Source: Synechococcus sp. CC9605
GTDB lineage: Bacteria > Cyanobacteriota > Cyanobacteriia > PCC-6307 > Cyanobiaceae
Direction of reading: 5' to 3'
DNA length: 64,000 nucleotides
Assembly (NCBI RefSeq): GCF_000012625.1
Contig: NC_007516.1
Span: 1,984,001 to 2,048,000, forward strand
Positions 1 through 11,617 of this stretch are shown piece by piece. The notes below the pieces were generated by a model. That model saw only the letters and a program-made list of their open reading frames with translations, was not told the origin of the DNA and searched no databases. Numbering within the stretch: position 1 is the stretch's first letter; every line of letters starts with the position of its first letter. Both the position numbers and the translations under genes were made by a program.

Positions 1-452
1 AATACGAGAATTCAAATCATGCTCGCCTGAGTGGAAGCAAAGCAACCCCAGTCAATCAAGATCTTGAAGTTGTCACTTCGATTAGGCAAAAATTATTACC
101 TTTTCCCAATGTGTCGGTCGTAAGCCTGGTGGGACAAACGTACCGAGAGAAAATACAACGCTGTCAAGATGTTGATTTCTTTATTGCCAATGCGGGCGCC
201 GGCCAACTTGTTCCACATCGCTTCTGCAAAAAACCAGGTATTTTGCACTCCAATGAAAAACATTGCGTTTTTCCAACAGGAATTAACAACACTACCGTCA
301 AAATAGTCGATAAATCTCTGGTCAAGGACGTAGGCAATTTATTTGCAAAAGGGACATCAAACAAAAATCTGGGTGCCGGACTTATTAGCTATAGTATTAA
401 GACAGAAATTGTTATTAACATGGTCACAGACATGCTAGATCTCGACGATTAA
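1..452 (+). CDS. C-terminal part of a probable glycosyltransferase (GT61/DUF563-like), cut by window edge
   Basis: The reading frame is open from the first bases of the window to a TAA at 450-452, so this is the 3' end of a longer gene whose start lies outside. About 149 residues are visible. The stretch DVDFFIANAGAG followed by LVPHRFCKKPG resembles the conserved C-terminal part of GT61/DUF563 glycosyltransferases, where an Asp and a glycine-rich turn precede a hydrophobic strand; this is recognition by eye. The gene is clearly richer in AT than the core genes that follow, as is usual for surface-polysaccharide genes in picocyanobacterial islands. It converges with the small gene at 512-862. 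The internal ATG at 111 is not the start, because similarity begins upstream of it. Confidence 0.5.
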   Translation, partial: YENSNHARLSGSKATPVNQDLEVVTSIRQKLLPFPNVSVVSLVGQTYREKIQRCQDVDFFIANAGAGQLVPHRFCKKPGILHSNEKHCVFPTGINNTTVKIVDKSLVKDVGNLFAKGTSNKNLGAGLISYSIKTEIVINMVTDMLDLDD

Positions 453-511
453 GCCATCTTGCCAGTCAACAAGCAAGCATTCAAGACTTTCTTCTGAATG
501 CATTTATTAGG

Positions 512-862
512 CTATGGGGCCTGCAAGCCTGATTTAAAAAAGGCAAGTTCCTTGTGAACGCGATCCAACTCATACAACGTTTTGGTCTCCTTTTTTTCAA
601 GAATCTCAACGCGCTTCAACAGATCTTCCAACAACTTGTTTTGAAGAGACTCAACCTGAACCTGCCTTTTCTGCACCCCTTTTGAGGGAACTCCTCCTGA
701 ATCAACTGCCGAAAGAATTCTTCCATCCGTTTCGACGTACAACCGGGCAAGACGCTCCAAGACTTTGGAATAGGCCTTGTCTTGCTCTCGACAAAGGTCC
801 TTGAAACGCTGCAGCGTCTCAGGGGCAAACTGAGCAGCAAAAGCTCCGGGTCGCTGGGGCAT
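512..862 (-). CDS. Small hypothetical protein with C-terminal coiled coil
   Basis: The protein has 116 residues from the ATG at 862; a TTG at 889 would add nine more. I chose ATG because a GGGA sequence precedes it. The N-terminal half (PETLQRFKDLCREQDKAYSK and onward) is helical and charged and could be a ribbon-helix-helix-like or small DNA-binding fold, but no diagnostic motif is present. The C-terminal half is rich in Glu, Lys and Leu with heptad spacing (LLEDLLKRVEILEKK) and is probably a coiled coil. No signal peptide or membrane segment is seen. It stands alone between the polysaccharide gene at the window edge and the groEL terminator. Function unknown. Confidence 0.5.
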   Translation of the reverse strand: MPQRPGAFAAQFAPETLQRFKDLCREQDKAYSKVLERLARLYVETDGRILSAVDSGGVPSKGVQKRQVQVESLQNKLLEDLLKRVEILEKKETKTLYELDRVHKELAFFKSGLQAP

Positions 863-1000
863 TTGTCCCGACTCGACAATACTAAACAATACATCAGCCT
901 GAGCACTCCTGAACCCTCATAGATTCATGGACTGCAGCCGAGAGCAAACTCCGCAAAGCACATGTCTTGAAAACCCTAGACATCACAAGACGGTCCAGGC

Positions 1001-1075
1001 AATAAAAAAGGCCCCGCAGGACCTCTCGGTATGACTTGAATTGGGGTGATCGGGTGGTCTCTCGGCCACCCGATC
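1001..1075 (-). terminator. Tandem hairpins ending the groES-groEL operon
   Basis: Read on the minus strand, a perfect 10-bp stem (bases 1048-1057 with 1066-1075, 8-nt loop) lies just after the groEL stop. A second hairpin follows (AGGTCC, short loop, GGGCCT) and runs into a T-rich tract at 1001-1010. The second is a typical rho-independent terminator; the first may protect the mRNA 3' end. Confidence 0.8.
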
Positions 1076-1080
1076 AGCGA

Positions 1081-2715
1081 TCAGTAGTCGAAGTCGCCGC
1101 CGCCCATGCCGCCGCCGGCAGGAGCTGCTTCCTTCTTCTCAGGCAAATCAGCCACGATGCACTCGGTGGTTAGCACCATGCCAGCGATGGATGCGGCATT
1201 TTGCAGACCGGAGCGGGTCACCTTGGCGGGATCGACGATGCCGGCAGCCAGCATGTCGACGTACTCACCGGAGGCAGCGTTGAAGCCTTCGGCACCAGCG
1301 CGAGCCTTGACGTTCTCAGCCACAACAGCACCGTTGGCACCAGCGTTTTCAGCGATCCGCATCAGCGGAGCGGTGAGAGCAGCAGCCACGATGTTGGCGC
1401 CGATCAGTTCTTCGCCGGACAGGCTGGAGGCTGCCCACTGCTCCAGGGCCGGAGCCAGGTGCGCCAGGGTGGTGCCGCCACCAGGAACGATGCCTTCCTC
1501 AACAGCCGCCTTGGTGGCGTTGATGGCGTCCTCGAGACGGAGTTTCTTGTCCTTCATCTCGGTTTCGGTGGCCGCACCCACCTTCACCACAGCCACGCCA
1601 CCGGCCAGCTTGGCCAGACGCTCCTGCAGCTTCTCCTTGTCGTAGGTGGAGTCGGTCTCGTCCATCTGCTTCTTGATCTGTTCGCAGCGGGCGCCGACAG
1701 CCGCCTCGTTGCCCTCGGCAACGATGGTGGTGGTGTCCTTGTTGATTGTGATGCGACGGGCGGTGCCCAGCATCTCCAGCTTGGCGTTCTCCAGCTTGAG
1801 ACCAGCGTCCTCGGTGATCAGCTGACCGTTGGTCAGTACTGCCATGTCTTCCAACATGGCCTTACGGCGATCACCGAAACCAGGGGCCTTCACGGCGGCC
1901 ACGTTCAGCACACCGCGCAGGCGGTTCACCACCAGAGTGGCGAGGGCTTCCTTCTCGATGTCCTCTGCAATGATCAGCAGAGGCTTGCCGGTGCGGGCGA
2001 TTTGCTCCAGCACGGGCACCAGATCCTGCACCAGACCGATCTTCTTGTCGGTGAGCAGGATGTAGGGCTCGTCGAGGACGGCTTCCATCCGCTCGGTGTC
2101 GGTGGCGAAATAAGGGGAGATGTAGCCCTTGTCGAAGCGCATGCCCTCGGTGACCTCGAGTTCGGTCTCCATGGACTTGCCCTCTTCGAGGGAAATCACA
2201 CCTTCCTTGCCAACCTTGTCCATGGCGTCGGCGATCATCTTGCCGACTTCCTCGTCGTTGCCAGCGGAGATGGTGCCCACCTGGGCGATGGCATTGCTGT
2301 CAGCGATGGGCTTGGCCATTTCCTTGATCTTGCTGACCAGGAAATCGGACGCCTTGTCGATGCCCTTCTTCAGGGTGATGGCATTGGCACCGGCAGCCAC
2401 GTTGCGCAGACCTGCCTTGACCATGGCATGGGCCAAAACGGTAGCGGTGGTGGTGCCGTCACCGGCAGCGTCGTTGGTTTTGGAGGCGGCCTGACGAATC
2501 AGAGCAACACCGGTGTTCTCGATGTGGTCTTCGAGCTCGATCTCCTTGGCGATGGTGACGCCGTCATTGATGATCTGGGGTGCACCGAACTTTTTCTCGA
2601 GCACCACGTTGCGGCCTTTGGGGCCCAGGGTCACGGCGACGGCTTCGCAGAGGATGTCGATGCCTTTTTCGAGAGCGCGACGGGCGTTCTCGTTGTAGAT
2701 GATGCGCTTTGCCAT
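1081..2715 (-). CDS. groEL: Chaperonin GroEL (60 kDa, Cpn60)
   Basis: This 544-residue protein is a full-length type I chaperonin that forms the double-ring ATP-driven folding chamber together with GroES. Visible hallmarks are the N-terminal [13 protein letters not shown], the ATP-site [13 protein letters not shown] and [11 protein letters not shown], the hinge EEGIVPGGG, and the C-terminal Gly/Met-rich tail ([11 protein letters not shown]). The tail is characteristic of the groES-linked GroEL1; the GroEL2 paralog of cyanobacteria usually lies elsewhere without groES. It sits 77 nt downstream of groES, so the two form a bicistronic operon. Regulation is probably by HrcA at the CIRCE operator upstream of groES. 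Nothing is unusual in length or motifs. Confidence 0.98.
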   Translation of the reverse strand: MAKRIIYNENARRALEKGIDILCEAVAVTLGPKGRNVVLEKKFGAPQIINDGVTIAKEIELEDHIENTGVALIRQAASKTNDAAGDGTTTATVLAHAMVKAGLRNVAAGANAITLKKGIDKASDFLVSKIKEMAKPIADSNAIAQVGTISAGNDEEVGKMIADAMDKVGKEGVISLEEGKSMETELEVTEGMRFDKGYISPYFATDTERMEAVLDEPYILLTDKKIGLVQDLVPVLEQIARTGKPLLIIAEDIEKEALATLVVNRLRGVLNVAAVKAPGFGDRRKAMLEDMAVLTNGQLITEDAGLKLENAKLEMLGTARRITINKDTTTIVAEGNEAAVGARCEQIKKQMDETDSTYDKEKLQERLAKLAGGVAVVKVGAATETEMKDKKLRLEDAINATKAAVEEGIVPGGGTTLAHLAPALEQWAASSLSGEELIGANIVAAALTAPLMRIAENAGANGAVVAENVKARAGAEGFNAASGEYVDMLAAGIVDPAKVTRSGLQNAASIAGMVLTTECIVADLPEKKEAAPAGGGMGGGDFDY

Positions 2716-2792
2716 GGAAGGCGTTTCCTAATGAAGAGGATGATTAAGGAAGGCTGAGCTGAGACTCAAGCCGCAATGCAGCGGGGCTGATC

Positions 2793-3104
2793 TCAGTTGA
2801 CGACAGCCAGGATGTCCTTCTCGGACAGCAGCACGTATTCATCGCTGCCGAGTTTGATGTCGGTGCCGGCGTACTTGCTGTAGAGGACATTGTCGCCCAC
2901 ACCAACTTCGGGAGCCTGACGGCTGCCGTCGTCGTTGCGCTTGCCGGGGCCCACCTGAACCACTTCACCCACCTGGGGCTTTTCTTTGGCGGTGTCAGGC
3001 AGAAGGATGCCGCCGGCGGTCTTCTCTTCGGATTCAGAGACCTTGACGAACACGCGGTCGCCGAGGGGTTTGACGGTGGAGACGCTGAGAGAAACAGCAG
3101 CCAT
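2793..3104 (-). CDS. groES: Co-chaperonin GroES (10 kDa, Cpn10)
   Basis: The 103-residue lid protein caps GroEL. The start is ATG at 3104, giving [20 protein letters not shown]; the frame stays open far upstream but without homology. Typical features are PLGDRVFVK, the mobile loop around [18 protein letters not shown], and the C-terminal [17 protein letters not shown]. It is the first gene of groES-groEL. The CIRCE operator begins 53 nt upstream of the start codon, within the leader/promoter region shared with the divergent atpD. Confidence 0.97.
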   Translation of the reverse strand: MAAVSLSVSTVKPLGDRVFVKVSESEEKTAGGILLPDTAKEKPQVGEVVQVGPGKRNDDGSRQAPEVGVGDNVLYSKYAGTDIKLGSDEYVLLSEKDILAVVN

Positions 3105-3156
3105 GGGTACTTGCAGGAGCAGGGACAGGGCGCAATGCGCCACGCATCGACGCGAG

Positions 3157-3183
3157 TTGGCACTCGATGCCGATGAGTGCCAA
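3157..3183 (-). promoter_or_regulatory. CIRCE operator (HrcA binding site)
   Basis: The sequence is a perfect inverted repeat, TTGGCACTC - 9 nt - GAGTGCCAA, differing from the CIRCE consensus (TTAGCACTC-N9-GAGTGCTAA) at one symmetric position per arm. CIRCE is the binding site of the heat-shock repressor HrcA and is found upstream of groESL in cyanobacteria. Its position between groES (minus strand) and atpD (plus strand) fits control of groES-groEL. Confidence 0.93.
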
Positions 3184-3266
3184 CGTATGCAAGCGACCAC
3201 CCCTCGGGCCATACCCCAAGCTGTGCGGGTGACCGAACCGGTGAGGGGAAACCACAGCGGTGGTAG

Positions 3267-4790
<1,524 letters not shown>

Positions 4791-4797
4791 TCCCTGC

Positions 4798-4818
4798 GGG
4801 GGTGTGAATCACACCCCC
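4798..4818 (+). other. Intercistronic stem-loop between atpD and atpC
   Basis: A perfect 9-bp stem (GGGGGTGTG - AAT - CACACCCCC) lies 7 nt after the beta stop codon and 46 nt before the epsilon start. There is no T tract, so it is unlikely to be a full terminator. A role in mRNA processing or in setting the beta to epsilon ratio is inference. Confidence 0.55.
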
Positions 4819-4864
4819 GATCACGTGTTTCTCGTCAGTCCGTTCTCTTTTCGAACCAAGGTTC

Positions 4865-5275
4865 ATGTCCCTCACCCTCCGCGTGCTGGCAACAGACCAG
4901 AACGTCTTTGATGGCAGCGCCGATGAGGTGATCCTGCCCAGTACCACCGGTCAACTCGGTATCCTGCCTGGCCACATCTCCCTGCTCACCGCCATCGATA
5001 TCGGTGTGCTGCGGGTGCGTGCCAACGGTGCCTGGAACTCCATCGCTCTGATGGGTGGTTTCGCCGAAGTGGACGCCGATGAAGTCACCGTTCTGGTGAA
5101 CAAGGCCGAACTGGGCAGCTCCATCGATGCCGCTGCAGCCGAGACCGCTTTCCAAAAGGCAACCATCATGGTGGCTGGCATGGAAGGTCAACCGTCTTCT
5201 CCGGAAAAGCTCAAAGCCCAGCAACAGCTCAATGAAGCTCGCGCTCGCCTTCAGGCCAGCAAAACTGCCGACTGA
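4865..5275 (+). CDS. atpC: ATP synthase F1 subunit epsilon
   Basis: The 136-residue epsilon subunit belongs to the central stalk and regulates ATP hydrolysis. The N-terminal beta-sandwich is recognisable from LTLRVLATDQNVFDG and the conserved TTGQLGILPGH, followed by the GGFAEVDADEVTVLV strand. The C-terminal helical hairpin (LKAQQQLNEARARLQ) is the inhibitory element. It lies downstream of beta and is closed by a rho-independent terminator at 5311-5338. Confidence 0.98.
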   Translation: MSLTLRVLATDQNVFDGSADEVILPSTTGQLGILPGHISLLTAIDIGVLRVRANGAWNSIALMGGFAEVDADEVTVLVNKAELGSSIDAAAAETAFQKATIMVAGMEGQPSSPEKLKAQQQLNEARARLQASKTAD

Positions 5276-5310
5276 TTCATCCACCTGATCCACGGATGAC
5301 ATTCAATGCG

Positions 5311-5338
5311 CCAGGGGTTTCCGCCCCTGGCTTTTTTA
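5311..5338 (+). terminator. Rho-independent terminator of atpD-atpC
   Basis: A 7-bp GC stem (CCAGGGG with CCCCTGG, 6-nt loop) is followed directly by CTTTTTTATT. It lies 36 nt after the atpC stop. Confidence 0.9.
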
Positions 5339-5392
5339 TTGGTGTCGTTCGTTGTGCATCATCCAGTCACCCCACGCGCAACGGGGAGGCAT

Positions 5393-5418
5393 TAAAAAAC
5401 CTGCCCTAGGGCAGGTTT
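5393..5418 (-). terminator. Rho-independent terminator of the PSRP-3 gene
   Basis: Read on the minus strand, a near-perfect palindrome (AAACCTGCCC-TA-GGGCAGGTTT) runs into TTTTTTAAT. It lies 25 nt after the stop of the minus-strand gene at 5444-5959. Confidence 0.85.
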
Positions 5419-5443
5419 GAAGCAACAACCTGAAGGATGGAAA

Positions 5444-6760
<1,317 letters not shown>

Positions 6761-6764
6761 CTCG

Positions 6765-7913
6765 ATGGTGCGCCTGCTTCTGCCGATCCTGATCGGCCTC
6801 GTCGCCCTCGTTTCGATTGAATTCAGCGGCGTGATGGCGTGGCTTCTGGTGCAACCCACCAGCATCGTTCTCGCCGGCCTGGCTTTGCTGAGCGGAGTGG
6901 TTCTTGTGCTCTCGAAAAGCGTGGCCAACCAGGCCGATCGCGTCTCAGAGCTGATCGGCCAGCCCTATGGAGCTTTGGTGCTTACAGCCGCGGTGATGAC
7001 CATCGAACTCGCCCTGGTGGCCAGCACCATGCTCACAGGCGAGAGCAACCCAACTCTGGCGAGGGATTCGATGTTCTCAGTGGTGATGATCGCCCTCACC
7101 GGCGTCACCGGAATCTGCAACGTTTTGGCGGCCGTGCGACGCGGGACGCTGGGAAGCGATGGGCAGGTGGACACCAGCCAAATGGCCGCTCCCAACCTGT
7201 TGGGGGCCCTCACGTACTGGGACCTGATCAGCACCATGTGCGTGCTGGCACTGGTGATTCCTAACTTCAGCCGTAGCACCACGGAGGCCAATTTCAGCAC
7301 TCCTGTGAATGCGGTGCTCTCCGTGGTGGCCTTTGGCGTTTACGCCATCTTCTTAACCGCCCAAATGGGGCGTTACCGCAGTCTTTATACCGAACGGGAG
7401 AGCCTGATCGTCGCTGTTGGCGGGGGTGGCGAAGCGCTGGAAACCCTGGAAGCCGAGAACAACGACAACGACCTGCCGCTGTGGAAAGCAGCGTCACTGC
7501 TTGTGGCAGGACTGCTGGTGGTGTGCCTGATTGCCGAATCGATGGGGCAGCTGATCGAAACCGGCATTACCGATCTCGGCCTGCCGAGTTCTCTGGCGGG
7601 GGTGCTGGTGGCGATGCTGATCCTGGCGCCAGAGGCTCTCAACGCCATTCAGGCCGCTTCCGCTGGCGAAGTGCAGCGATCGATCAACACGTTGTACGGG
7701 TCGGTCGTGGCCACAGTGAGCCTCACCGTTCCAGCCGTGCTGGTGCTTGGGGGAATCACCGGGACCGATGTGATCCTGGGACTCGAACCCTTTGAGATGG
7801 TTCTCCTGGCTCTGACGCTGATCCTCAGCTATCCCCACGCTCGGCTCACCGGCATTGAAGGCCTGATGAAGCTGGTGATTTTTCTGTTCTGGATTTTGCT
7901 GCAGGTGGCCTAG
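6765..7913 (+). CDS. Calcium/proton antiporter, ChaA-like (CaCA family)
   Basis: This 382-residue membrane protein has about ten hydrophobic segments. The first alpha-repeat contains ADRVSELIGQPYGAL, a TIELALVAS helix with the acidic residue, and GESNPTLARDSMF. The second contains AGVLVAMLILAPEALNA and RSINTLYGSVVATVSL. These match bacterial ChaA/CAX cation-proton antiporters, which expel Ca2+ or Na+ using the proton gradient. A short cytoplasmic acidic loop (ETLEAENNDNDL) separates the halves. It is probably co-transcribed with the HAD gene and ends in a 4-nt overlap with the convergent pepP. Ion specificity cannot be read from the sequence. Confidence 0.88.
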   Translation: MVRLLLPILIGLVALVSIEFSGVMAWLLVQPTSIVLAGLALLSGVVLVLSKSVANQADRVSELIGQPYGALVLTAAVMTIELALVASTMLTGESNPTLARDSMFSVVMIALTGVTGICNVLAAVRRGTLGSDGQVDTSQMAAPNLLGALTYWDLISTMCVLALVIPNFSRSTTEANFSTPVNAVLSVVAFGVYAIFLTAQMGRYRSLYTERESLIVAVGGGGEALETLEAENNDNDLPLWKAASLLVAGLLVVCLIAESMGQLIETGITDLGLPSSLAGVLVAMLILAPEALNAIQAASAGEVQRSINTLYGSVVATVSLTVPAVLVLGGITGTDVILGLEPFEMVLLALTLILSYPHARLTGIEGLMKLVIFLFWILLQVA

Positions 7914-9238
7914 GAACGCTCCATCGCAGCAACGCTCTTGAGGGCGCCCGCGGTGAGCACCTCATGGCCGGTCTCGGTGACGGCAACGTCGTCTTCGATG
8001 CGGATGCCGATGCCTTTCCAGCGATCGTCGATCTCAGGCTGTCCTTCCGGCACGCTGAGGCGATCGCTGACGTAAAGGCCGGGCTCAACGGTGAGCACCA
8101 TGCCTTGCTCGAGCGGCGCAGGTTGCTCACCGAGCCGGTAGGCCCCCACGTCATGCACATCCAGACCCAGCCAATGGCCGGTGCGGTGCATGTACAGGTG
8201 ACGGTAATTTCCTCGCTCGATGATGCCGTCCACGTCCCCGATCAGCAGGCCAAGGTCCACCAGGCCCTCAACCAGAATTCGCAGGGCTGTGTTGTGCACC
8301 GCCTCCGCGGTGCCGCCGGGAGCCACAACAGCCACCGCAGCTTCCTGGGCCTCCAGCACCAGGCTGTAGAGCTCCCGCTGTTCCGCCGTGAAGCGGCCAT
8401 TCACCGGGAAGGTGCGGGTGATGTCGCCGTTGTAGTAATCCTCCAGGGAACACCCGGCATCGATTAGCAGCAAGTCGCCGTCCTGGAGCGTGGCCGTGTT
8501 GGCGGTGTAGTGCAGCACGCAGGCGTTATCACCGCCAGCGACGATGGATCCGTAGGCAGGACCGCGAGCCCCGTTGCTGCGGAAGTGGGCCTCCATCGCC
8601 GCCTGCACCTCGGCTTCATTCATGCCCGGGCGGGTGATCGATCGGGCCAGCTCGTGGGCTTCTGAGGAGATGCGACAGGCCTCCCTCAGACGCTCCAACT
8701 CATGGGGCTCCTTGCGCAGGCGCAGTCGATGCAGGATCGGTGTTGGCGCCACCAGGCCCAGGGCCGCCGTCCCCGTGCGGGCATAGGTATCGAGTTGCCG
8801 CCCCCAGGCCGAGAGCACCATCGACTCCACCGATGTGTGGCGGCCCACCCGGAAGGCGATGGCTTCGGCACCGGCGAGGTACTCGGGCAGTTTTTCGCTC
8901 AGCTGATCCAACGAATGGGCCAGGTCCGCGCCGTAGCGCTCCAAAGCTCCTTCGATGCCCCAGCGGAAGCCGGTCCACACCTCGGCGGCAGGATCCTTGG
9001 GCTGCACGAACAGCACATAGCGCTCGCCCTCCGGTCGATTCGGCAGCAGCAGAGCCACCGCATCCGGTTCATCAAAACCGGTGAGATAAAAGAAGTCGCT
9101 GTCCTGTCGGAAGGGCCACTCGCAGTCGGCGTGATGGGTCGCCAATGCCGCGGCCGGAATCACCGCCGCGGCAGCGCCGAGTTGCTCCATGAACAGGGCG
9201 CGACGACGCGCGTGGATGCCGGAGTCGAAACCGTTCAC
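7910..9238 (-). CDS. pepP: Xaa-Pro aminopeptidase (aminopeptidase P, M24B)
   Basis: The 442-residue protein is a dimetal aminopeptidase removing N-terminal residues that precede proline. The N-terminal AMP_N domain occupies about residues 1-140. The C-terminal pita-bread domain carries the five metal ligands: D260 and D272 (LLLIDAG, NGDITR), H355 (GHWLG), E385 (TVEPG) and E415 (IRIEDD). The length is normal for bacterial PepP. It converges on the antiporter with a 4-nt overlap. It is likely monocistronic and divergent from the CBS membrane protein. Confidence 0.95.
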   Translation of the reverse strand: MNGFDSGIHARRRALFMEQLGAAAAVIPAAALATHHADCEWPFRQDSDFFYLTGFDEPDAVALLLPNRPEGERYVLFVQPKDPAAEVWTGFRWGIEGALERYGADLAHSLDQLSEKLPEYLAGAEAIAFRVGRHTSVESMVLSAWGRQLDTYARTGTAALGLVAPTPILHRLRLRKEPHELERLREACRISSEAHELARSITRPGMNEAEVQAAMEAHFRSNGARGPAYGSIVAGGDNACVLHYTANTATLQDGDLLLIDAGCSLEDYYNGDITRTFPVNGRFTAEQRELYSLVLEAQEAAVAVVAPGGTAEAVHNTALRILVEGLVDLGLLIGDVDGIIERGNYRHLYMHRTGHWLGLDVHDVGAYRLGEQPAPLEQGMVLTVEPGLYVSDRLSVPEGQPEIDDRWKGIGIRIEDDVAVTETGHEVLTAGALKSVAAMERS

Positions 9239-9325
9239 AGCAGCAGAGCGTTCAGTAGAACAGGATGGCAGTTGGCAAGGCCGAACTGGCCAGGGCCTCT
9301 ACGATGCAGGCAGTCTCAGACGGCA

Positions 9326-10324
9326 ATGAGCTCCGATCTCCTGGTGCTGTTGCTGCTGGTTTTGGTGGTGCTGCTGGGTTCGGCCCTCTGCTCCGGAGTG
9401 GAAGCTGCCCTGCTGACCGTGAGTCCGATCCGGGTGCACGAGCTGGCGGCCCGGGAACGCCCCGTGGCCGGGGCCAGGCGGCTGGCGCAATTGCGTCAAC
9501 GGCTGGGGCGCACCCTGTCGGCTCTGGTGATCGCTAACAACGGCTTCAACATTTTCGGCAGCCTGATGCTGGGCGGTTATGCCGCCTGGGTGTTTGAGCA
9601 GCGCAAGATCAGCGGTGTGGCCCTGCCGGTGTTCTCGGTCGGGCTGACTGTCCTGGTGATCCTGCTGGGGGAAATCCTGCCCAAAGCCCTCGGAAGCCGT
9701 CTGGCCCTGCCGGTGGCCCTGGCCAGCGCACCCCTGTTGCATTGGCTCGGCCTGGCGCTGCGGCCGCTGGTGCTGCTGCTGGAACGGATGCTGCCGGCCA
9801 TCACTGCCGAAGCGGAACTCAGCACCAATGAGGAGGAGATCCGTCTGCTGGCCCGCCTGGGCTCCCAGAAAGGAGAAATCGAAGCCGATGAAGCCGCGAT
9901 GATCGGCAAGGTGTTTCAGCTGAACGACCTCACCGCCCGCGACCTGATGACGCCGCGGGTGGCGGCGCCCACCCTGGACGGCAGCCTCAGCATCGAAGCC
10001 CAGCGGGCCAAGCTGATGAGCACCAACGATCCCTGGTGGGTGGTGCTGGGCGACCAAGTGGACAAGGTGCTCGGGGTGGCCAGCCGCGAGCGGGTGCTCA
10101 CCGCCCTGTTGGAGAACCGCGGCCTGCTCACACCCGTTGACCTCTGCGAACCGGTGGAATACGTGCCCGAGATGATCCGGGCCGATCGGCTGCTGACGGG
10201 CTTCCGGCGCGACAGCGGTGGCGTACGCGTTGTGGTGGATGAATTCGGTGGCTTTGTCGGCGTGATCGGTGCCGAATCCGTGCTGGCCGTGCTGGCCGGC
10301 TGGTGGCGCAAGCCGGCAGCATGA
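9326..10324 (+). CDS. CNNM/DUF21 membrane protein with CBS domain pair (hemolysin C-like)
   Basis: The protein has 332 residues from ATG at 9326; the frame is open upstream but antisense to pepP and non-homologous. The N-terminal DUF21/CNNM transmembrane domain has about four helices and includes the conserved LILLGEILPKALGSR. The soluble part (from about residue 200) holds CBS repeats beginning DLMTPRV and ending VDEFGGFVGVIG. The family is linked to Mg2+/Co2+ efflux. It is shorter than typical members because the terminal CorC_HlyC domain is missing. Its stop overlaps the start of the GTPase gene (ATGA), so the two are translationally coupled. Confidence 0.87.
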   Translation: MSSDLLVLLLLVLVVLLGSALCSGVEAALLTVSPIRVHELAARERPVAGARRLAQLRQRLGRTLSALVIANNGFNIFGSLMLGGYAAWVFEQRKISGVALPVFSVGLTVLVILLGEILPKALGSRLALPVALASAPLLHWLGLALRPLVLLLERMLPAITAEAELSTNEEEIRLLARLGSQKGEIEADEAAMIGKVFQLNDLTARDLMTPRVAAPTLDGSLSIEAQRAKLMSTNDPWWVVLGDQVDKVLGVASRERVLTALLENRGLLTPVDLCEPVEYVPEMIRADRLLTGFRRDSGGVRVVVDEFGGFVGVIGAESVLAVLAGWWRKPAA

Positions 10325-11616
10325 ACGGAATGCAACCCACCCCGCCCCACACCATTGAGCGCTGCCAGCTGCTGCTGGAGCAGTGGCACAGTCAGCTTCA
10401 GCTGAGCCCACGGGACCAGGGACTGCTGGGGGGCCAATTGCAGCTACTGGATCGTCAGCTGCAACGGCTGCAGCAACGACACCTGCGCATTGCGCTATTT
10501 GGTCGGGTGGGGGTTGGCAAATCCAGCCTGATCAATGCCTTGATCCGCCGCCCACTGCTGGCAACGGATGTCGCCCACGGCAGCACCCGCCGTCAGCAGG
10601 CGGTGGACTGGCCCGTGGAGATTGCCGGGCTGACCAGGGTGGAACTGGTGGACACCCCCGGCATTGATGAAATCGATGCCGCCGGGCGGGCGCGCTTGGC
10701 CTCCCGCGTGGCCATGGGGGCCGATCTGGTGCTGCTAGTGGTGGACAGCGACCTGACCCGGGCCGACCTGGAGGCCTTACGCACGCTGCTGGAGAGCGGC
10801 AAGCCCCTGCAGCTGGTGCTGAACCGGAGCGACCGCTGGCCGAAGCAGGAACGTGCCACCCTGCTGCGCAGCATTCGCGCAAGGCTGCCGGTGGATCTGC
10901 CGATCACCGCGGCAGCGGCAGCACCCCGCAGCCCCCAGATCCAGGCCGATGGGCGGGTGCGCAGCAGGATCACGACGCCACAGGTGCAGGATCTGCAGAA
11001 GCAGCTCTGCCAACAGCTGGAGAACGAAGGCACCCTGCTGCTGGCGATCCAGTCGCTGCGCCAGGCCGACCACTTCCAGAAGGCCTGCCAAGAACTAAGG
11101 CTGCAACAGCACCGCCGCACGGCCCAGAGCCTGATCGGTCGTTATGCAGCCGCCAAGGCCACGGGCGTGGCCGTCAACCCAGTGATGGCCCTGGATATGG
11201 CGGGAGGCATGGCCTGCGACACCGCCCTGGTGCTGCAGCTCAGCCGTCTCTACAACCTGCCGATGACACCAACGGCGGCACGGCTGCTGCTCACCCGACT
11301 CTCCAGCCACAACGCCTTGTTGGGCGGGGTGCAGTTGGGGCTGGCGGCCCTCAAGCAGGCACTGCTTCTGCTGGTGCCGGTGAGCGGCGGCGGCAGCTTG
11401 GCCCCTGCAGCCCCGGTGGCCCTGGCCCAAGCCGCCCTTGCGGTGCACGCCAGCCGCCGAACCGGGCGTCTCGTAGCTCAGCAGTTGCTGCGCCGACGCG
11501 GTGGACAACCCGGTGCGCTGCTGCGCCGGCTGGCCGAACGTGATCCCGTGGTGCACCACTGGCTGTTGCGCTGGCCCAAAGTCCTGGAGCAGGATCTGCA
11601 ACCACTGCTGCCCTGA
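10321..11616 (+). CDS. Era-like GTPase with C-terminal DUF697 domain
   Basis: The protein has 431 residues from ATG at 10321, overlapping the upstream stop by 4 nt. The G domain shows G1 GRVGVGKSS (61-69), a Thr in the switch region (HGSTR), G3 DTPG (111-114) and G4 NRSD (168-171, a variant of NKxD). The C-terminal ~170 residues have hydrophobic helices with NPVMALDMAGG, typical of DUF697, which is often membrane-associated. The cellular role of this cyanobacterial GTPase family is unknown. It is probably in an operon with the CBS protein and nadD-nadE. Confidence 0.87.
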   Translation: MNGMQPTPPHTIERCQLLLEQWHSQLQLSPRDQGLLGGQLQLLDRQLQRLQQRHLRIALFGRVGVGKSSLINALIRRPLLATDVAHGSTRRQQAVDWPVEIAGLTRVELVDTPGIDEIDAAGRARLASRVAMGADLVLLVVDSDLTRADLEALRTLLESGKPLQLVLNRSDRWPKQERATLLRSIRARLPVDLPITAAAAAPRSPQIQADGRVRSRITTPQVQDLQKQLCQQLENEGTLLLAIQSLRQADHFQKACQELRLQQHRRTAQSLIGRYAAAKATGVAVNPVMALDMAGGMACDTALVLQLSRLYNLPMTPTAARLLLTRLSSHNALLGGVQLGLAALKQALLLLVPVSGGGSLAPAAPVALAQAALAVHASRRTGRLVAQQLLRRRGGQPGALLRRLAERDPVVHHWLLRWPKVLEQDLQPLLP

Positions 11617-11617
11617 G

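Noticed and set aside
1106-2757. Long plus-strand open frames antisense to groEL
   Set aside because: They mirror the codon bias of a GC-rich gene. The minus strand encodes an unmistakable GroEL with all motifs.
8702-9325. N-terminal extension of the CBS membrane protein frame
   Set aside because: It is antisense to pepP and has no resemblance to the family. ATG at 9326 precedes the conserved membrane domain.
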